Assembly: GCF_000377005.1 (NCBI RefSeq)
Contig: NZ_AQYB01000023.1
Span: 1 to 45,255, forward strand
DNA from: Streptococcus minor DSM 17118
GTDB taxonomy: Bacteria; Bacillota; Bacilli; Lactobacillales; Streptococcaceae
Reading direction: 5' to 3'
DNA length: 45,255 bases
In this document: one piece after another, positions 18,783 to 27,197 of the stretch
Numbering within the stretch: the stretch's first letter is position 1
Layout: each line of letters opens with the position of its first letter
Program-made: the position numbers and the translations under genes
Notes under the pieces: model-generated
What the model saw: only the letters and a program-made list of their open reading frames with translations
Databases searched by the model: none
Told to the model about the DNA's origin: nothing

Positions 18783-19679
18783 ATGAAGAAAAAAATATTT
18801 TTAGCTTCAACCTTAGTAGTAACCCTTTTTACAGCAGCCAAAGCTCAGGCAAACGAGGCATCTCTCCCTTGGATAGCACGCTCAGTGGAGGAAATCCGCT
18901 CCGGCGTAACTGAAAATCAAGAAGGGAAAACCTACACCATCCAGTATGGAGACACTCTTAGCTCGATTGCGACAGCTATGGATATTGACATGTCTCTCTT
19001 AGCGCAAATTAATCAAATTAGTAGCTTGGACCTGATTTTCCCTGATACGACCTTGAAAACTAAGTACGATGAAAATCATGACTTGGTCAAAATCGAAATC
19101 GAACATCCAGCTTCATTGGATACGGAAGCAGGCAATACTGCCACAGTAGATGTTGAGAGCCAACAGGTTATCATGGAAGATGAGGTCGTATCACTTCCTG
19201 AAGTGTCGACCGAAGAAACTTCGACAGCATCTGTAGCCCCAACTCCTGACACTCCTGTCGCAGAAGCTCCAGTAGCAGAGGAAGTAACTGAAGTGCCAGT
19301 AACAAGCCAAACTCCAACGCCAGTGAATGTGAACACAACAGGACTACAACCACAGGCGGCAGCCTACATGACGGAGATTGCTGGACTTTACGGTATCACT
19401 AGCTTTTCAACCTATCGACCAGGCGACTCTGGCGACCATGGTAAAGGATTAGCAGTAGACTTTATGGTCCCAGAAAGTTCTGTATTAGGTGACCAGATTG
19501 CAGACTATACCGTTGCTAATATGGCTTCTCGAGGTGTTTCCTATATCATCTGGAAACAACGCTTTTACGCTCCGTTCAACAGCATCTACGGGCCAGCCTA
19601 CACCTGGAACCTCATGCCAGACCGCGGCAGCATCACCGAAAACCACTATGACCACGTGCATGTCTCCTTTAATCCGTAG
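18783..19679 (+). CDS. secreted LysM protein with a C-terminal peptidase-like domain
   Basis: A 298-residue secreted protein. The signal peptide (1-23, cleavage after AQA) is followed by a LysM peptidoglycan-binding domain (about 49-94). A low-complexity Val/Glu/Thr/Pro linker covers about 105-180. A C-terminal domain (about 185-298) has RPGDSGDHGKGLAVDFM and HYDHVHVSF. The H-x(6)-D and D-H-x-H pattern resembles zinc-binding sites of M15/VanY-like peptidases and the ARB_07466-like domain, so wall hydrolase activity is plausible but unproven. A WalR-type box and a weak -10 (TATACA, 18748-18753) lie upstream, and the RBS is AAAGGAAG. Confidence 0.85.
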   Translation: MKKKIFLASTLVVTLFTAAKAQANEASLPWIARSVEEIRSGVTENQEGKTYTIQYGDTLSSIATAMDIDMSLLAQINQISSLDLIFPDTTLKTKYDENHDLVKIEIEHPASLDTEAGNTATVDVESQQVIMEDEVVSLPEVSTEETSTASVAPTPDTPVAEAPVAEEVTEVPVTSQTPTPVNVNTTGLQPQAAAYMTEIAGLYGITSFSTYRPGDSGDHGKGLAVDFMVPESSVLGDQIADYTVANMASRGVSYIIWKQRFYAPFNSIYGPAYTWNLMPDRGSITENHYDHVHVSFNP

Positions 19680-19749
19680 AAATATTTCAAAAAATGATAA
19701 TGCATTCTTTGTCGCAGTGAAGAATGGACATCATAAAGATATATACAAG

Positions 19750-19775
19750 AAGTAAGCTAGAAGGCTTGCTTTTTT
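19750..19775 (+). terminator. terminator after the LysM gene
   Basis: AAGTAAGC pairs with GCTTGCTT (one A-to-G-type wobble position) and is followed by T. Confidence 0.75.
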
Positions 19776-19825
19776 GGTATCGCAACAAAAAGGATTTCCC
19801 TCCCCCAGATCGTGTTCAAGTAGAT

Positions 19826-19838
19826 TGAACCGAACTTT
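19826..19838 (+). promoter_or_regulatory. PurBox before purD
   Basis: TGAACCGAACTTT contains the full CCGAAC core and fits AWWWCCGAACWWT at 11 of 13 positions. It overlaps an inverted repeat GTTCAA-N5-TTGAAC (19814-19830). PurR binding is inferred from this motif. Confidence 0.6.
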
Positions 19839-19840
19839 TT

Positions 19841-19849
19841 TGTTATAAT
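19841..19849 (+). promoter_or_regulatory. purD promoter (extended -10)
   Basis: TGTTATAAT is an extended -10 element 96 nt before purD. A second TATAAT occurs at 19857-19862. The 5' leader carries a small hairpin TTTCCA/TGGAAG near 19889. Confidence 0.65.
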
Positions 19850-19944
19850 AGTCTTGTATAATTCGCAAAATATTTAGAAATTGCGTGCACGTTTCCATTT
19901 TTGGAAGTTTTCAGTCGTTTTTCTGTTCATTGAGGTATTTTATT

Positions 19945-21210
19945 ATGAAATTATTAGTTGTTGGTTCGGGTGGTCGCGAGCATGCGATTGCCAAGAAATT
20001 GTTGGAGTCTCCGCAGGTGGAGCAGGTCTTTGTAGCTCCTGGAAATGATGGCATGACTCTCGATGGACTGGATTTGGTGGATATTGCTATTTCCGAACAT
20101 TCAAAGTTGATTGACTTTGCCAAAGAAAATGACATTGCCTGGACTTTTATCGGACCAGATGATGCCCTAGCAGCTGGTATTGTAGATGATTTCAATGCGG
20201 CAGGTCTCAAGGCCTTTGGTCCTACAAAAGGAGCAGCGGAGCTGGAATGGTCCAAGGATTTTGCCAAAGAAATCATGGTCAAATACGGGGTTCCTACTGC
20301 AGCTTATGCCACTTTTTCTGATTTTGAGCAAGCCAAGGCCTACATCGAGGAGCAAGGCGCACCGATCGTCGTCAAGGCGGATGGTTTGGCCCTAGGTAAG
20401 GGTGTGGTCGTGGCTGAAACTGTGGAGGAGGCAGTTGATGCTGCCCGTGAGATGCTGCTGGGCAACAAGTTTGGTGATTCAGGGGCCCGTGTCGTCATCG
20501 AGGAGTTTCTGGATGGCGAGGAGTTCTCCCTCTTTGCCTTTGTCAACGGGAATACTTTCTACATCATGCCGACTGCACAGGACCACAAGAGGGCCTATGA
20601 CGGCGATAAGGGACCAAACACAGGAGGCATGGGGGCCTATGCACCTGTACCCCACCTCTCAGACGCCCTTATCAATCAGTCCATCGAGACCATCGTTAAG
20701 CCTGTCTTGGCGGGGATGATGTCAGAAGACCGTCCCTATCTTGGCATCCTCTACGCAGGTCTCATTGTGACCGCTGATGGTCCTAAGGTCATCGAGTTTA
20801 ACGCCCGCTTCGGCGACCCTGAGACCCAGATTATCCTCCCTCGTCTGACCTCAGATTTGGCTCAAAATATCAGTGATATCCTAGATGAGATACCAACTGA
20901 AGTAACCTGGACAGACCATGGCGTAACCCTAGGCGTGGTAGTTGCCTCCAATGGCTACCCTCTTGATTACGAAAAGGGAGTGATTCTACCAGAGAAGACT
21001 GAGGGCGACATCATCACCTACTATGCTGGGGCTCAGTTTGAGAAAAAAAGCAGAGTACTGCTGTCTAATGGTGGCAGGGTTTATATGCTGGTTACCACAG
21101 CCGATTCCGTTAAGGAAGCTCAAGAAAAAATATATGCCCAGCTAAAGAACCAAAAAACAGAAGGACTCTTTTACAGAACCGATATTGGAAGCAAAGCCAT
21201 AAAAGAGTAA
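19945..21210 (+). CDS. purD: phosphoribosylamine-glycine ligase (PurD)
   Basis: A 421-residue ATP-grasp enzyme forming GAR from phosphoribosylamine and glycine. The protein starts MKLLVVGSGGREHA, the family N-terminus. An in-frame upstream extension is possible but has no RBS, whereas GAGGT precedes 19945. ATP-grasp motifs include VVKADGLALGKGV and NARFGDPETQ. It opens a second pur transcript with its own promoter. Confidence 0.96.
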   Translation: MKLLVVGSGGREHAIAKKLLESPQVEQVFVAPGNDGMTLDGLDLVDIAISEHSKLIDFAKENDIAWTFIGPDDALAAGIVDDFNAAGLKAFGPTKGAAELEWSKDFAKEIMVKYGVPTAAYATFSDFEQAKAYIEEQGAPIVVKADGLALGKGVVVAETVEEAVDAAREMLLGNKFGDSGARVVIEEFLDGEEFSLFAFVNGNTFYIMPTAQDHKRAYDGDKGPNTGGMGAYAPVPHLSDALINQSIETIVKPVLAGMMSEDRPYLGILYAGLIVTADGPKVIEFNARFGDPETQIILPRLTSDLAQNISDILDEIPTEVTWTDHGVTLGVVVASNGYPLDYEKGVILPEKTEGDIITYYAGAQFEKKSRVLLSNGGRVYMLVTTADSVKEAQEKIYAQLKNQKTEGLFYRTDIGSKAIKE

Positions 21211-21220
21211 GTTCTATATA

Positions 21221-21315
21221 TGTAGGCATGGCATGGGCGACTAGAGGTCACAAGTCCAATTATCGGCCTACACTGTAGAAGACGGTGGTAGCCACTGAAG
21301 GTGTCTCATGCCTAA
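21221..21315 (+). ncRNA. candidate structured leader RNA before purE
   Basis: An 8-bp closing stem TAGGCATG (21223-21230)/CATGCCTA (21307-21314) encloses several hairpins. One is AGAC-GGTGG-TAG-CCACT-GAAGGT-GTCT at 21280-21306. The 5' strand can instead pair TGTAGGC with GCCTACA (21266-21272), giving two exclusive folds. I match no riboswitch class with confidence. It ends about 30 nt before the purE RBS, with no T-run terminator. Confidence 0.5.
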
Positions 21316-21358
21316 ATCGCTAAAACTAAGCTGATTGTCAAAGAAAAGGAATATTTAC

Positions 21359-21847
21359 ATGAAACCAGTCATTTCCATCATCATGGGCTCCAAATCAGAT
21401 TGGGGAACCATGAAAAAAACAGCTGATCTACTAGACCAATTTGGTGTACCCTATGAAAAGAAGGTGGTCTCTGCCCACCGCACACCAGACCTTATGTTTC
21501 AGCATGCGGAAGAAGCGCGCGCGCGTGGTATCAAGGTCATCATCGCAGGTGCAGGTGGCGCAGCCCATTTACCGGGTATGGTAGCAGCCAAAACGACTCT
21601 CCCAGTCATCGGTGTTCCCGTGCAATCACGGGCTTTGTCTGGCTTGGATTCTCTCTATTCCATTGTCCAGATGCCGGGTGGTGTGCCAGTGGCGACCATG
21701 GCTATTGGAGAAGCAGGAGCTACCAACGCAGCCCTGACCGCCCTTCGGGTTTTGTCCATCGAAGATGCTAGCATTGCCCAAGCCTTGGCTGATTTTCATA
21801 TTGAGCAAGGCCGTATCGCGGAGGAGTCAACCAATGAGCTGGACTAA
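21359..21847 (+). CDS. purE: N5-carboxyaminoimidazole ribonucleotide mutase (PurE)
   Basis: A 162-residue class I PurE that converts N5-CAIR, made by PurK, to CAIR. The GSKSD loop (10-14) and SAHRTPD with His40 are active-site motifs. The ATG at 21359 is chosen because a TTG-started version would extend into the leader and AAGGA is correctly placed for 21359. It overlaps purK by 14 nt. Confidence 0.96.
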   Translation: MKPVISIIMGSKSDWGTMKKTADLLDQFGVPYEKKVVSAHRTPDLMFQHAEEARARGIKVIIAGAGGAAHLPGMVAAKTTLPVIGVPVQSRALSGLDSLYSIVQMPGGVPVATMAIGEAGATNAALTALRVLSIEDASIAQALADFHIEQGRIAEESTNELD

Positions 21848-22916
21848 GACAATCGGAATTATCGGTGGAGGTCAACTAGGTCAGATGATGGCCATTTCAG
21901 CCATTTACATGGGGCATAAGGTTATTGCTTTGGACCCAGCTGCGGACTGCCCAGCTTCTCGGGTAGCAGAAATAATCGTGGCAGACTACGATGATGTTAG
22001 CGCCCTTCGCCAACTGGTGGAGCGTTGCGATATTCTGACTTATGAGTTTGAAAATGTCAATGCGGATGCCCTGGATGCGGTGGTCAAACCTGGCCAGCTT
22101 CCCCAAGGTACCGACTTGCTGCGGATTTCTCAAAACCGCATTTTTGAAAAAAACTTCCTAGCTGATCAGGCTCAAGTGACGGTTGCCCCTTACAAGGTCA
22201 TCACGTCTAGCCTCTGCTTGGAACATCTAGATTTGGAGAAATCCTATGTCCTCAAGACTGCGACTGGTGGTTATGATGGACATGGTCAGGTGGTTATCCG
22301 ATCAGCTGCTGACCTAGAAAAAGCTAGTCGTCTGGCCAACTCAGCCGAATGTGTCCTAGAAGAATTTGTCGATTTTGACCTGGAAATCTCAGTCATCGTA
22401 TCTGGTAATGGAGCCGATGTCACCGTTTTTCCTGTTCAGGAAAACATTCACCGCAATAATATCCTCTCAAAAACCATCGTACCTGCTCGGATTTCCCCTG
22501 CATTAGCAGAAAAAGCTCAAACTATTGCCGTACAAATTGCTAAAAAGCTGAATCTTTCAGGGACTCTCTGTGTAGAAATGTTTGTGGCAGGTGATGATAT
22601 TTTGGTCAATGAAATCGCACCACGGCCTCATAATTCAGGACATTATTCCATCGAAGCTTGTAATTTTTCCCAATTTGACACCCATATCTTGGGCGTACTG
22701 GGCCTGACTCTGCCGCCAATCAAACTTCATGCCCCAGCCGTCATGCTCAATGTCCTCGGCCAACACATGAAACAAGCCCAAGCCTATGTCGCCCAAAACC
22801 CAAGCGCCCACCTCCACCTTTATGGTAAAATAGAAGCGAAGCACAACCGCAAAATGGGACATGTGACCCTCTTTGCCGATGATGCGATAGAGTTTGGGGA
22901 AGGGATGGAGTTTTAA
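21834..22916 (+). CDS. purK: N5-carboxyaminoimidazole ribonucleotide synthase (PurK)
   Basis: A 360-residue ATP-grasp enzyme making N5-CAIR from AIR, ATP and bicarbonate, which PurE then uses. The N-terminus [15 protein letters not shown] is a dinucleotide-fold-like family signature, and [18 protein letters not shown] is the C-terminal ATP-grasp motif. GAGGAG lies 7 nt before the ATG at 21834, inside the purE 3' end, which implies coupled translation. Confidence 0.96.
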   Translation: MSWTKTIGIIGGGQLGQMMAISAIYMGHKVIALDPAADCPASRVAEIIVADYDDVSALRQLVERCDILTYEFENVNADALDAVVKPGQLPQGTDLLRISQNRIFEKNFLADQAQVTVAPYKVITSSLCLEHLDLEKSYVLKTATGGYDGHGQVVIRSAADLEKASRLANSAECVLEEFVDFDLEISVIVSGNGADVTVFPVQENIHRNNILSKTIVPARISPALAEKAQTIAVQIAKKLNLSGTLCVEMFVAGDDILVNEIAPRPHNSGHYSIEACNFSQFDTHILGVLGLTLPPIKLHAPAVMLNVLGQHMKQAQAYVAQNPSAHLHLYGKIEAKHNRKMGHVTLFADDAIEFGEGMEF

Positions 22917-22927
22917 GGAGGTTGAAA

Positions 22928-23077
22928 ATGACAGATGTGACAGGTATATTAGCTCTTTTTATCACCCTATTATTTTGGGGAATAGGCATCGCCCTCATCG
23001 TTTATTTCTTCAATCGATTGAATAAGATTATTTCGTTGCTGGAGGAAATAAAGGAGCAAGGTAAAAGTAGAGATTGA
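22928..23077 (+). CDS. small single-pass membrane protein
   Basis: A 49-residue ORF with one hydrophobic helix (about 5-28), then a charged amphipathic tail rich in Glu and Lys. AAGGAGG at 22916-22922 precedes the ATG. It follows purK by 11 nt in the same direction. A short hypothetical gene at this place after purK occurs in other streptococci. Function unknown. Confidence 0.65.
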   Translation: MTDVTGILALFITLLFWGIGIALIVYFFNRLNKIISLLEEIKEQGKSRD

Positions 23078-23089
23078 AAAGGATTTTGA

Positions 23090-23782
23090 ATGAAAACAAT
23101 TGGTCTGATTGGTGGTATGAGCTGGGAAAGTACTGCCTCTTATTATCAACTCATCAATGAAACCATCAAAGAAAAATTAGGAGGTCTCCATTCAGCAAAA
23201 ATCTTACTGTACAGTGTTGATTTTGCTGAGATTGAGCGCTACCAAGCTAGTGGTGACTGGGATAAGAGTGCGGAAGTCCTTAGTCAGATTGCCCAGAATT
23301 TGGAACAAGCCGGAGCTGATTTTATTGTCATCTGTACCAACACCATGCATAAAGTGGCTCCGCAAATCCAGAAAACCATCTCAATTCCTATTCTGCATAT
23401 CGCTCAGGCAACAGCTGATGCTCTGCTTGAAAATGGGATTAAAAAAGTCGGTCTCTTGGGTACCAAATACACCATGACTCAGGATTTTTATAAGGAAAAG
23501 TTATTTGAGGCTGGTCTGGATGTAGTCATTCCTGATCAAGCAGGTGTTGAAGAAGTTAATCGGATTATCTATGACGAACTTTGCCTTGGCCAAATCGAGG
23601 AAAGTTCGAAGCAAGCCTATCTTGCTATTATTGATGATTTGAAAAACGCTGGCGCTGAAGCGGTTATCTTGGGTTGTACCGAAATTGGACTTCTAGTTCA
23701 ACAGGAAGACACAGATGTACCTCTTTTTGACACAACAGAAATTCATGCACAAAAAGCGGCAGAATTTGCTGTTGTTGGGTGA
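23090..23782 (+). CDS. aspartate/glutamate racemase family protein
   Basis: A 230-residue member of the PLP-independent Asp/Glu racemase superfamily. The N-terminus KTIGLIGGMSWEST matches aspartate racemases. The two catalytic cysteines are Cys82 (ICTNTMH) and Cys196 (LGCTEIG). It would supply D-aspartate, which some lactic acid bacteria use in the peptidoglycan cross-bridge, but the substrate is not proven here. It is not a purine enzyme and interrupts the purEK-purB order. Confidence 0.88.
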   Translation: MKTIGLIGGMSWESTASYYQLINETIKEKLGGLHSAKILLYSVDFAEIERYQASGDWDKSAEVLSQIAQNLEQAGADFIVICTNTMHKVAPQIQKTISIPILHIAQATADALLENGIKKVGLLGTKYTMTQDFYKEKLFEAGLDVVIPDQAGVEEVNRIIYDELCLGQIEESSKQAYLAIIDDLKNAGAEAVILGCTEIGLLVQQEDTDVPLFDTTEIHAQKAAEFAVVG

Positions 23783-23840
23783 ATTTTATGGTGAACTAGA
23801 GCATATCGGTGTTTGGCAAAGGAGAGGGTTAGTAGACATA

Positions 23841-24590
23841 ATGAAAAGATATCTTAAAGAAAATGCAATCGTATTAATATTGTTGCTAGCTTTAATAATG
23901 CTATCGGCACCGTTTTTTTCAGTTATAATGAGCATGTTTTCTAAATATTTAAATTTAGGTCTAGGTGATTGGCTCAGCTTCTACGGTACTATAGCTGGAA
24001 TTGTCATTTCGCTTATTGTTGTTCATTTTCAACTATCTCTTGAAGGAGAACGAGAAATACAGAAGTATCGCCCAGAGATAGTTTTAAGCAATGATTACCA
24101 GCTTATTAAACCAGATTGTAGAATTTATTTTGATGACAAACATTGGTTCCATCTAGTGAAGACAAAAAATCAAAATAAACATGTGGAGGCAAACAGTTTT
24201 GAAAAATCATATGCTGAGAAAAATAAAAGAGATAAAGTATTATCCCTTGAAATTGTAAATAACCAACCCATATTTAATATTCATATTGTATTCGGTGAAG
24301 ATATGGCTAGTGAGCTCATCCCAAAAATAAGTGTGGACCAAAGATTGTATGTTGTTTCAAAAGCTCACCAGAAAGAAATTCATTCACACTTAATAGGAAA
24401 CACAACACATTTCACACATGTTCCAAATATCATTGTCCTTTATTTCACTACTTTATCAGGAGAAATTTGTGAATATAGATATAAAGTAGATAGTAAGGGC
24501 TATTGTAACATTGAGAAAAAATATCATGGAATAAATTATCCAAAGACATTAATAAAAAACCATCTTTGTGATTATTTTATAAGCAAGTGA
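23841..24590 (+). CDS. hypothetical membrane protein
   Basis: A 249-residue protein with two N-terminal hydrophobic segments (about 8-32 and 43-62), then a soluble, charged domain (about 65-249) ending in FISK. I recognise no family. It is visibly more AT-rich than purB or the racemase. The ATG at 23841 is preferred because the longer in-frame ORF would overlap the racemase; GAGAGG lies somewhat upstream. It may be an acquired accessory gene. Confidence 0.65.
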   Translation: MKRYLKENAIVLILLLALIMLSAPFFSVIMSMFSKYLNLGLGDWLSFYGTIAGIVISLIVVHFQLSLEGEREIQKYRPEIVLSNDYQLIKPDCRIYFDDKHWFHLVKTKNQNKHVEANSFEKSYAEKNKRDKVLSLEIVNNQPIFNIHIVFGEDMASELIPKISVDQRLYVVSKAHQKEIHSHLIGNTTHFTHVPNIIVLYFTTLSGEICEYRYKVDSKGYCNIEKKYHGINYPKTLIKNHLCDYFISK

Positions 24591-24600
24591 AGGAGAAACA

Positions 24601-25899
24601 ATGCTAGATCGTTATTCCCGCCCTGAGATGGCGAACATTTGGAGTGAAGAAAACAAGTACCGGGCTTGGTTGGAGGTGGAAATCCTCGCTGACGAGGCCT
24701 GGGCTGAGCTGGGTGAGATTCCGAAGGCTGATGTGGCCAAGATCCGCGAGAAGGCGGACTTTGACATTGACCGGATTTTGGAGATTGAGCAGGAGACCCG
24801 CCATGATGTGGTGGCCTTTACCCGTGCGGTGTCTGAGACCCTGGGTGAGGAGCGCAAGTGGGTCCACTATGGTCTGACTTCGACCGACGTGGTGGATACG
24901 GCCTACGGCTACCTCTACAAGCAGGCCAATGACCTCATCCGTCGCGATCTGGCCAATTTCACCAAGATTGTCGGCGACAAGGCCAAAGAGCACAAGATGA
25001 CCATCATGATGGGACGGACCCACGGGGTTCACGCCGAGCCAACGACCTTCGGTCTTAAACTGGCCACCTGGTACAGCGAAATGAAGCGCAATATCGAGCG
25101 TTTCGAGTTGGCCGCCAAAGGTGTGGAAGCAGGAAAGATTTCAGGCGCTGTCGGTAACTTTGCCAATATCCCTCCCTTTGTTGAACAGTATGTCTGTGAT
25201 AAACTAGGTATCCGAGCTCAGGAAATTTCTACTCAGGTCCTGCCACGTGATTTGCATGCGGAATATTTTTCAACCCTAGCGATTATTGCCTCTTCCATCG
25301 AGCGCATGGCTACCGAGATTCGTGGTCTGCAAAAGTCAGAACAGCGCGAAGTGGAAGAGTTTTTTGCTAAAGGACAAAAGGGTAGCTCCGCTATGCCTCA
25401 CAAACGAAACCCAATCGGCTCAGAAAACATGACCGGTTTGGCCCGCGTCGTTCGTGGACATGCTGTCACAGCCTATGAAAATATTGCTCTCTGGCATGAG
25501 CGTGACATTTCTCATTCTTCTGCAGAACGCATCATCGCAGCGGATACCACTATTCTTATCAACTACATGCTTAATCGCTTTGGAAACATTGTCAAAAACT
25601 TAACTGTCTTCCCAGAAAATATGATTCGCAATATGAATTCGACCTTTGGTCTCATTTATAGCCAGCGTGTCATGCTCAAGTTGATTGAAAAAGGGATGAC
25701 CCGTGAAGAAGCCTATGATTTGGTTCAACCCAAAACAGCCTATTCATGGGACAATCAGGTAGACTTCAAACCTCTCCTTGAAGCAGATGAAAAAGTGACA
25801 ACCCTTCTTACTCAAGATGAAATCGATGAGCTCTTCAACCCAACCTACTATACCCAACGTGTAGATGAAGTTTTTGAGAGAATCGGTCTAGGTGAATAA
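24601..25899 (+). CDS. purB: adenylosuccinate lyase (PurB)
   Basis: A 432-residue fumarase/aspartase superfamily enzyme. It releases fumarate from SAICAR and from adenylosuccinate. The signature loop [11 protein letters not shown] is at 261-271 and carries the catalytic Ser. The TSTDVVDT and [12 protein letters not shown] motifs are also present. AAGGAG precedes the ATG. The first 500 nt are more GC-rich than the rest. A terminator follows, closing the purine region. Confidence 0.97.
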   Translation: MLDRYSRPEMANIWSEENKYRAWLEVEILADEAWAELGEIPKADVAKIREKADFDIDRILEIEQETRHDVVAFTRAVSETLGEERKWVHYGLTSTDVVDTAYGYLYKQANDLIRRDLANFTKIVGDKAKEHKMTIMMGRTHGVHAEPTTFGLKLATWYSEMKRNIERFELAAKGVEAGKISGAVGNFANIPPFVEQYVCDKLGIRAQEISTQVLPRDLHAEYFSTLAIIASSIERMATEIRGLQKSEQREVEEFFAKGQKGSSAMPHKRNPIGSENMTGLARVVRGHAVTAYENIALWHERDISHSSAERIIAADTTILINYMLNRFGNIVKNLTVFPENMIRNMNSTFGLIYSQRVMLKLIEKGMTREEAYDLVQPKTAYSWDNQVDFKPLLEADEKVTTLLTQDEIDELFNPTYYTQRVDEVFERIGLGE

Positions 25900-25904
25900 A
25901 TGTG

Positions 25905-25937
25905 AAAACCCAACTGCTAATAAGTAGTTGGGTTTTT
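25905..25937 (+). terminator. terminator after purB
   Basis: A perfect 11-bp stem AAAACCCAACT/AGTTGGGTTTT with a 10-nt loop is followed by T. It insulates comR from the pur genes. Confidence 0.92.
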
Positions 25938-25979
25938 GAAAACACACGCCATTTTTTCAGAAAATTACAAAAAAATAAA

Positions 25980-26008
25980 TTGACATAGACCTTTTAGTTA
26001 GGTATAAT
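25980..26008 (+). promoter_or_regulatory. comR promoter
   Basis: A perfect consensus promoter: TTGACA (25980-25985), 17-nt spacer, TATAAT (26003-26008). comR should therefore be expressed constitutively rather than by autoinduction. Confidence 0.9.
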
Positions 26009-26041
26009 ATGATTGTCAAACTAAATGACTCAGGAGAAATG

Positions 26042-26959
26042 ATGGACAACAAAGAATTTGGGCAAAAGGTTCGGGCTTTGCGCGAAGAACAAAAAATCAC
26101 ACGTGAAGAATTGTGCGGTGATGAAACAGAACTATCTGTAAGGCAGCTAGCGAGGATTGAACTAGGGCAGAATGCACCGACTTTAAGTAAAGTCACTTAT
26201 ATTGCACAGGCGTTAGGGGTGTCTATTGGTCGATTGACAGGCGGGGAAGATCTGGAACTACCTCGTAGGTACAAGGAGTTGAAATATCAGATTTTACGAG
26301 CCCCTACATATTTAGATGAAGTGCGTCTGCAGGAGAGGGAAGCGCAATTTGATGAGATATTTACAGATTATTATGACCAGCTTCCAGAAGAAGAACGCCT
26401 CATGGTTGACTGTATTCAAGCAACTATGGATGTTGCACTTAGTCAAAATATTGACTTTGGAATTGGGATTATTCAAGATTATTTCGAGCAAGTTAAACGC
26501 AAAAAACATCTTTTGGAAAACGACTTAATTCTCTTAGAATTGTATTTTATTTGTTTAATTATCTCAAACTTTGATGCTAAAATTTATAACTCTCAAAATT
26601 TTGATAATTTAGTTGAGAATTTGTTAGAACAAGAAAAATATGGTGATATTGACAATCTTTTTCTTGTAAACAAAGCGCTAATAAAAGCATTTGGAGCTAG
26701 CGTTCGATTAAAGAAATACAAGAAATTGGAAGAAATCGCAGTCACATGTCGTAGAATTATGACAACAACGGGCGATTTCCAAAAGATGCCTATTTTGAAT
26801 TTAATAGAATGGAAATATTATTTATATAGTTTAAACGATTTGCCTTCTGCAGAAGCTTGTTTTGAAAATGCTATAAAATTCTCTCAAATCATTTCTGACG
26901 ACTACCTTGAGGAGAACCTAAATTCAGAGTGGAATAAGGATAAAAAGACACATAAATAA
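26042..26959 (+). CDS. comR: ComR, pheromone-sensing transcriptional activator of competence (Rgg/RRNPP family)
   Basis: A 305-residue regulator with an N-terminal XRE-type helix-turn-helix (about 4-62; EFGQKVRALREE, then SVRQLARIELGQ) and an all-helical TPR-like peptide-binding domain (about 75-305). ComR binds the imported ComS-derived peptide (XIP), dimerises, and activates comS and comX. Two ATGs are in tandem; 26042 gives a 5-nt spacing to AGGAG and the usual MDNKEFG start. The identification rests on the position between purB and ruvB, the small ComS gene just after it, and matching operators at comS and comX. Confidence 0.93.
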   Translation: MDNKEFGQKVRALREEQKITREELCGDETELSVRQLARIELGQNAPTLSKVTYIAQALGVSIGRLTGGEDLELPRRYKELKYQILRAPTYLDEVRLQEREAQFDEIFTDYYDQLPEEERLMVDCIQATMDVALSQNIDFGIGIIQDYFEQVKRKKHLLENDLILLELYFICLIISNFDAKIYNSQNFDNLVENLLEQEKYGDIDNLFLVNKALIKAFGASVRLKKYKKLEEIAVTCRRIMTTTGDFQKMPILNLIEWKYYLYSLNDLPSAEACFENAIKFSQIISDDYLEENLNSEWNKDKKTHK

Positions 26960-26964
26960 ATAAG

Positions 26965-26978
26965 TGACATTCCTGTCA
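26965..26978 (+). promoter_or_regulatory. ComR box at comS
   Basis: TGACA-TTCC-TGTCA is a perfect 5-bp palindrome with a 4-nt spacer. The last C of TGTC (26977) lies exactly 25 nt before the first base of the comS -10 element (27002). Confidence 0.88.
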
Positions 26979-27001
26979 TGTTAAGTCTCTTCAAAGTACA
27001 C

Positions 27002-27007
27002 TATAAT
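27002..27007 (+). promoter_or_regulatory. -10 of the comS promoter
   Basis: A perfect TATAAT with no -35 consensus at the right distance. This is expected when ComR supplies the upstream contact. Confidence 0.85.
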
Positions 27008-27042
27008 CCATAGTGTATTAAGAATACAAAAGGAGATTTAAA

Positions 27043-27138
27043 ATGAAAAAATGGATGCCCTTATTGATGATGATTGCTACGTTAGCTGTCAGAGTTTTGG
27101 AAAAAACTGGTGGAGTAGACTGGTGGTTATTTGGCTAA
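27043..27138 (+). CDS. comS: ComS, XIP competence pheromone precursor
   Basis: A 31-residue peptide: a positively charged start (MKKW), a hydrophobic middle, and the C-terminus GGVDWWLFG. The paired Trp near the C-terminus is the hallmark of the mutans/pyogenic type of XIP, so the active pheromone is probably the last 7-8 residues (VDWWLFG or GVDWWLFG). AAAAGGAG lies upstream. The gene sits 83 nt after comR behind a ComR box and ends at its own terminator. ComS is exported, processed, and re-imported by the Ami/Opp permease in known systems. Confidence 0.92.
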   Translation: MKKWMPLLMMIATLAVRVLEKTGGVDWWLFG

Positions 27139-27150
27139 ATTTATTTACAA

Positions 27151-27178
27151 AAAGATAGGCTCTCCCTATCTTTTTCAT
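27151..27178 (+). terminator. terminator after comS
   Basis: AAAGATAGG (27151-27159) pairs with CCTATCTTT (27165-27173) and a T-rich tail follows. It separates comS from ruvB. Confidence 0.88.
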
Positions 27179-27182
27179 TTTC

Positions 27183-27191
27183 TGCTATAAT
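27183..27191 (+). promoter_or_regulatory. ruvB promoter; probably makes a leaderless mRNA
   Basis: TGCTATAAT is a consensus extended -10. Only 6 nt separate it from the ruvB ATG, so transcription should start on or beside the ATG. No ribosome binding site is visible. Confidence 0.7.
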
Positions 27192-27197
27192 AAGAAC

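Noticed and set aside
19489..19755. 88-codon plus-strand ORF overlapping the end of the LysM gene
   Set aside because: It is an alternative frame of the LysM gene with no RBS; its tail runs into the terminator.
21280..21300. Possible cobalamin riboswitch because of GCCACTG in the purE leader
   Set aside because: The rest of the B12-box consensus is missing, and the element is far too short.
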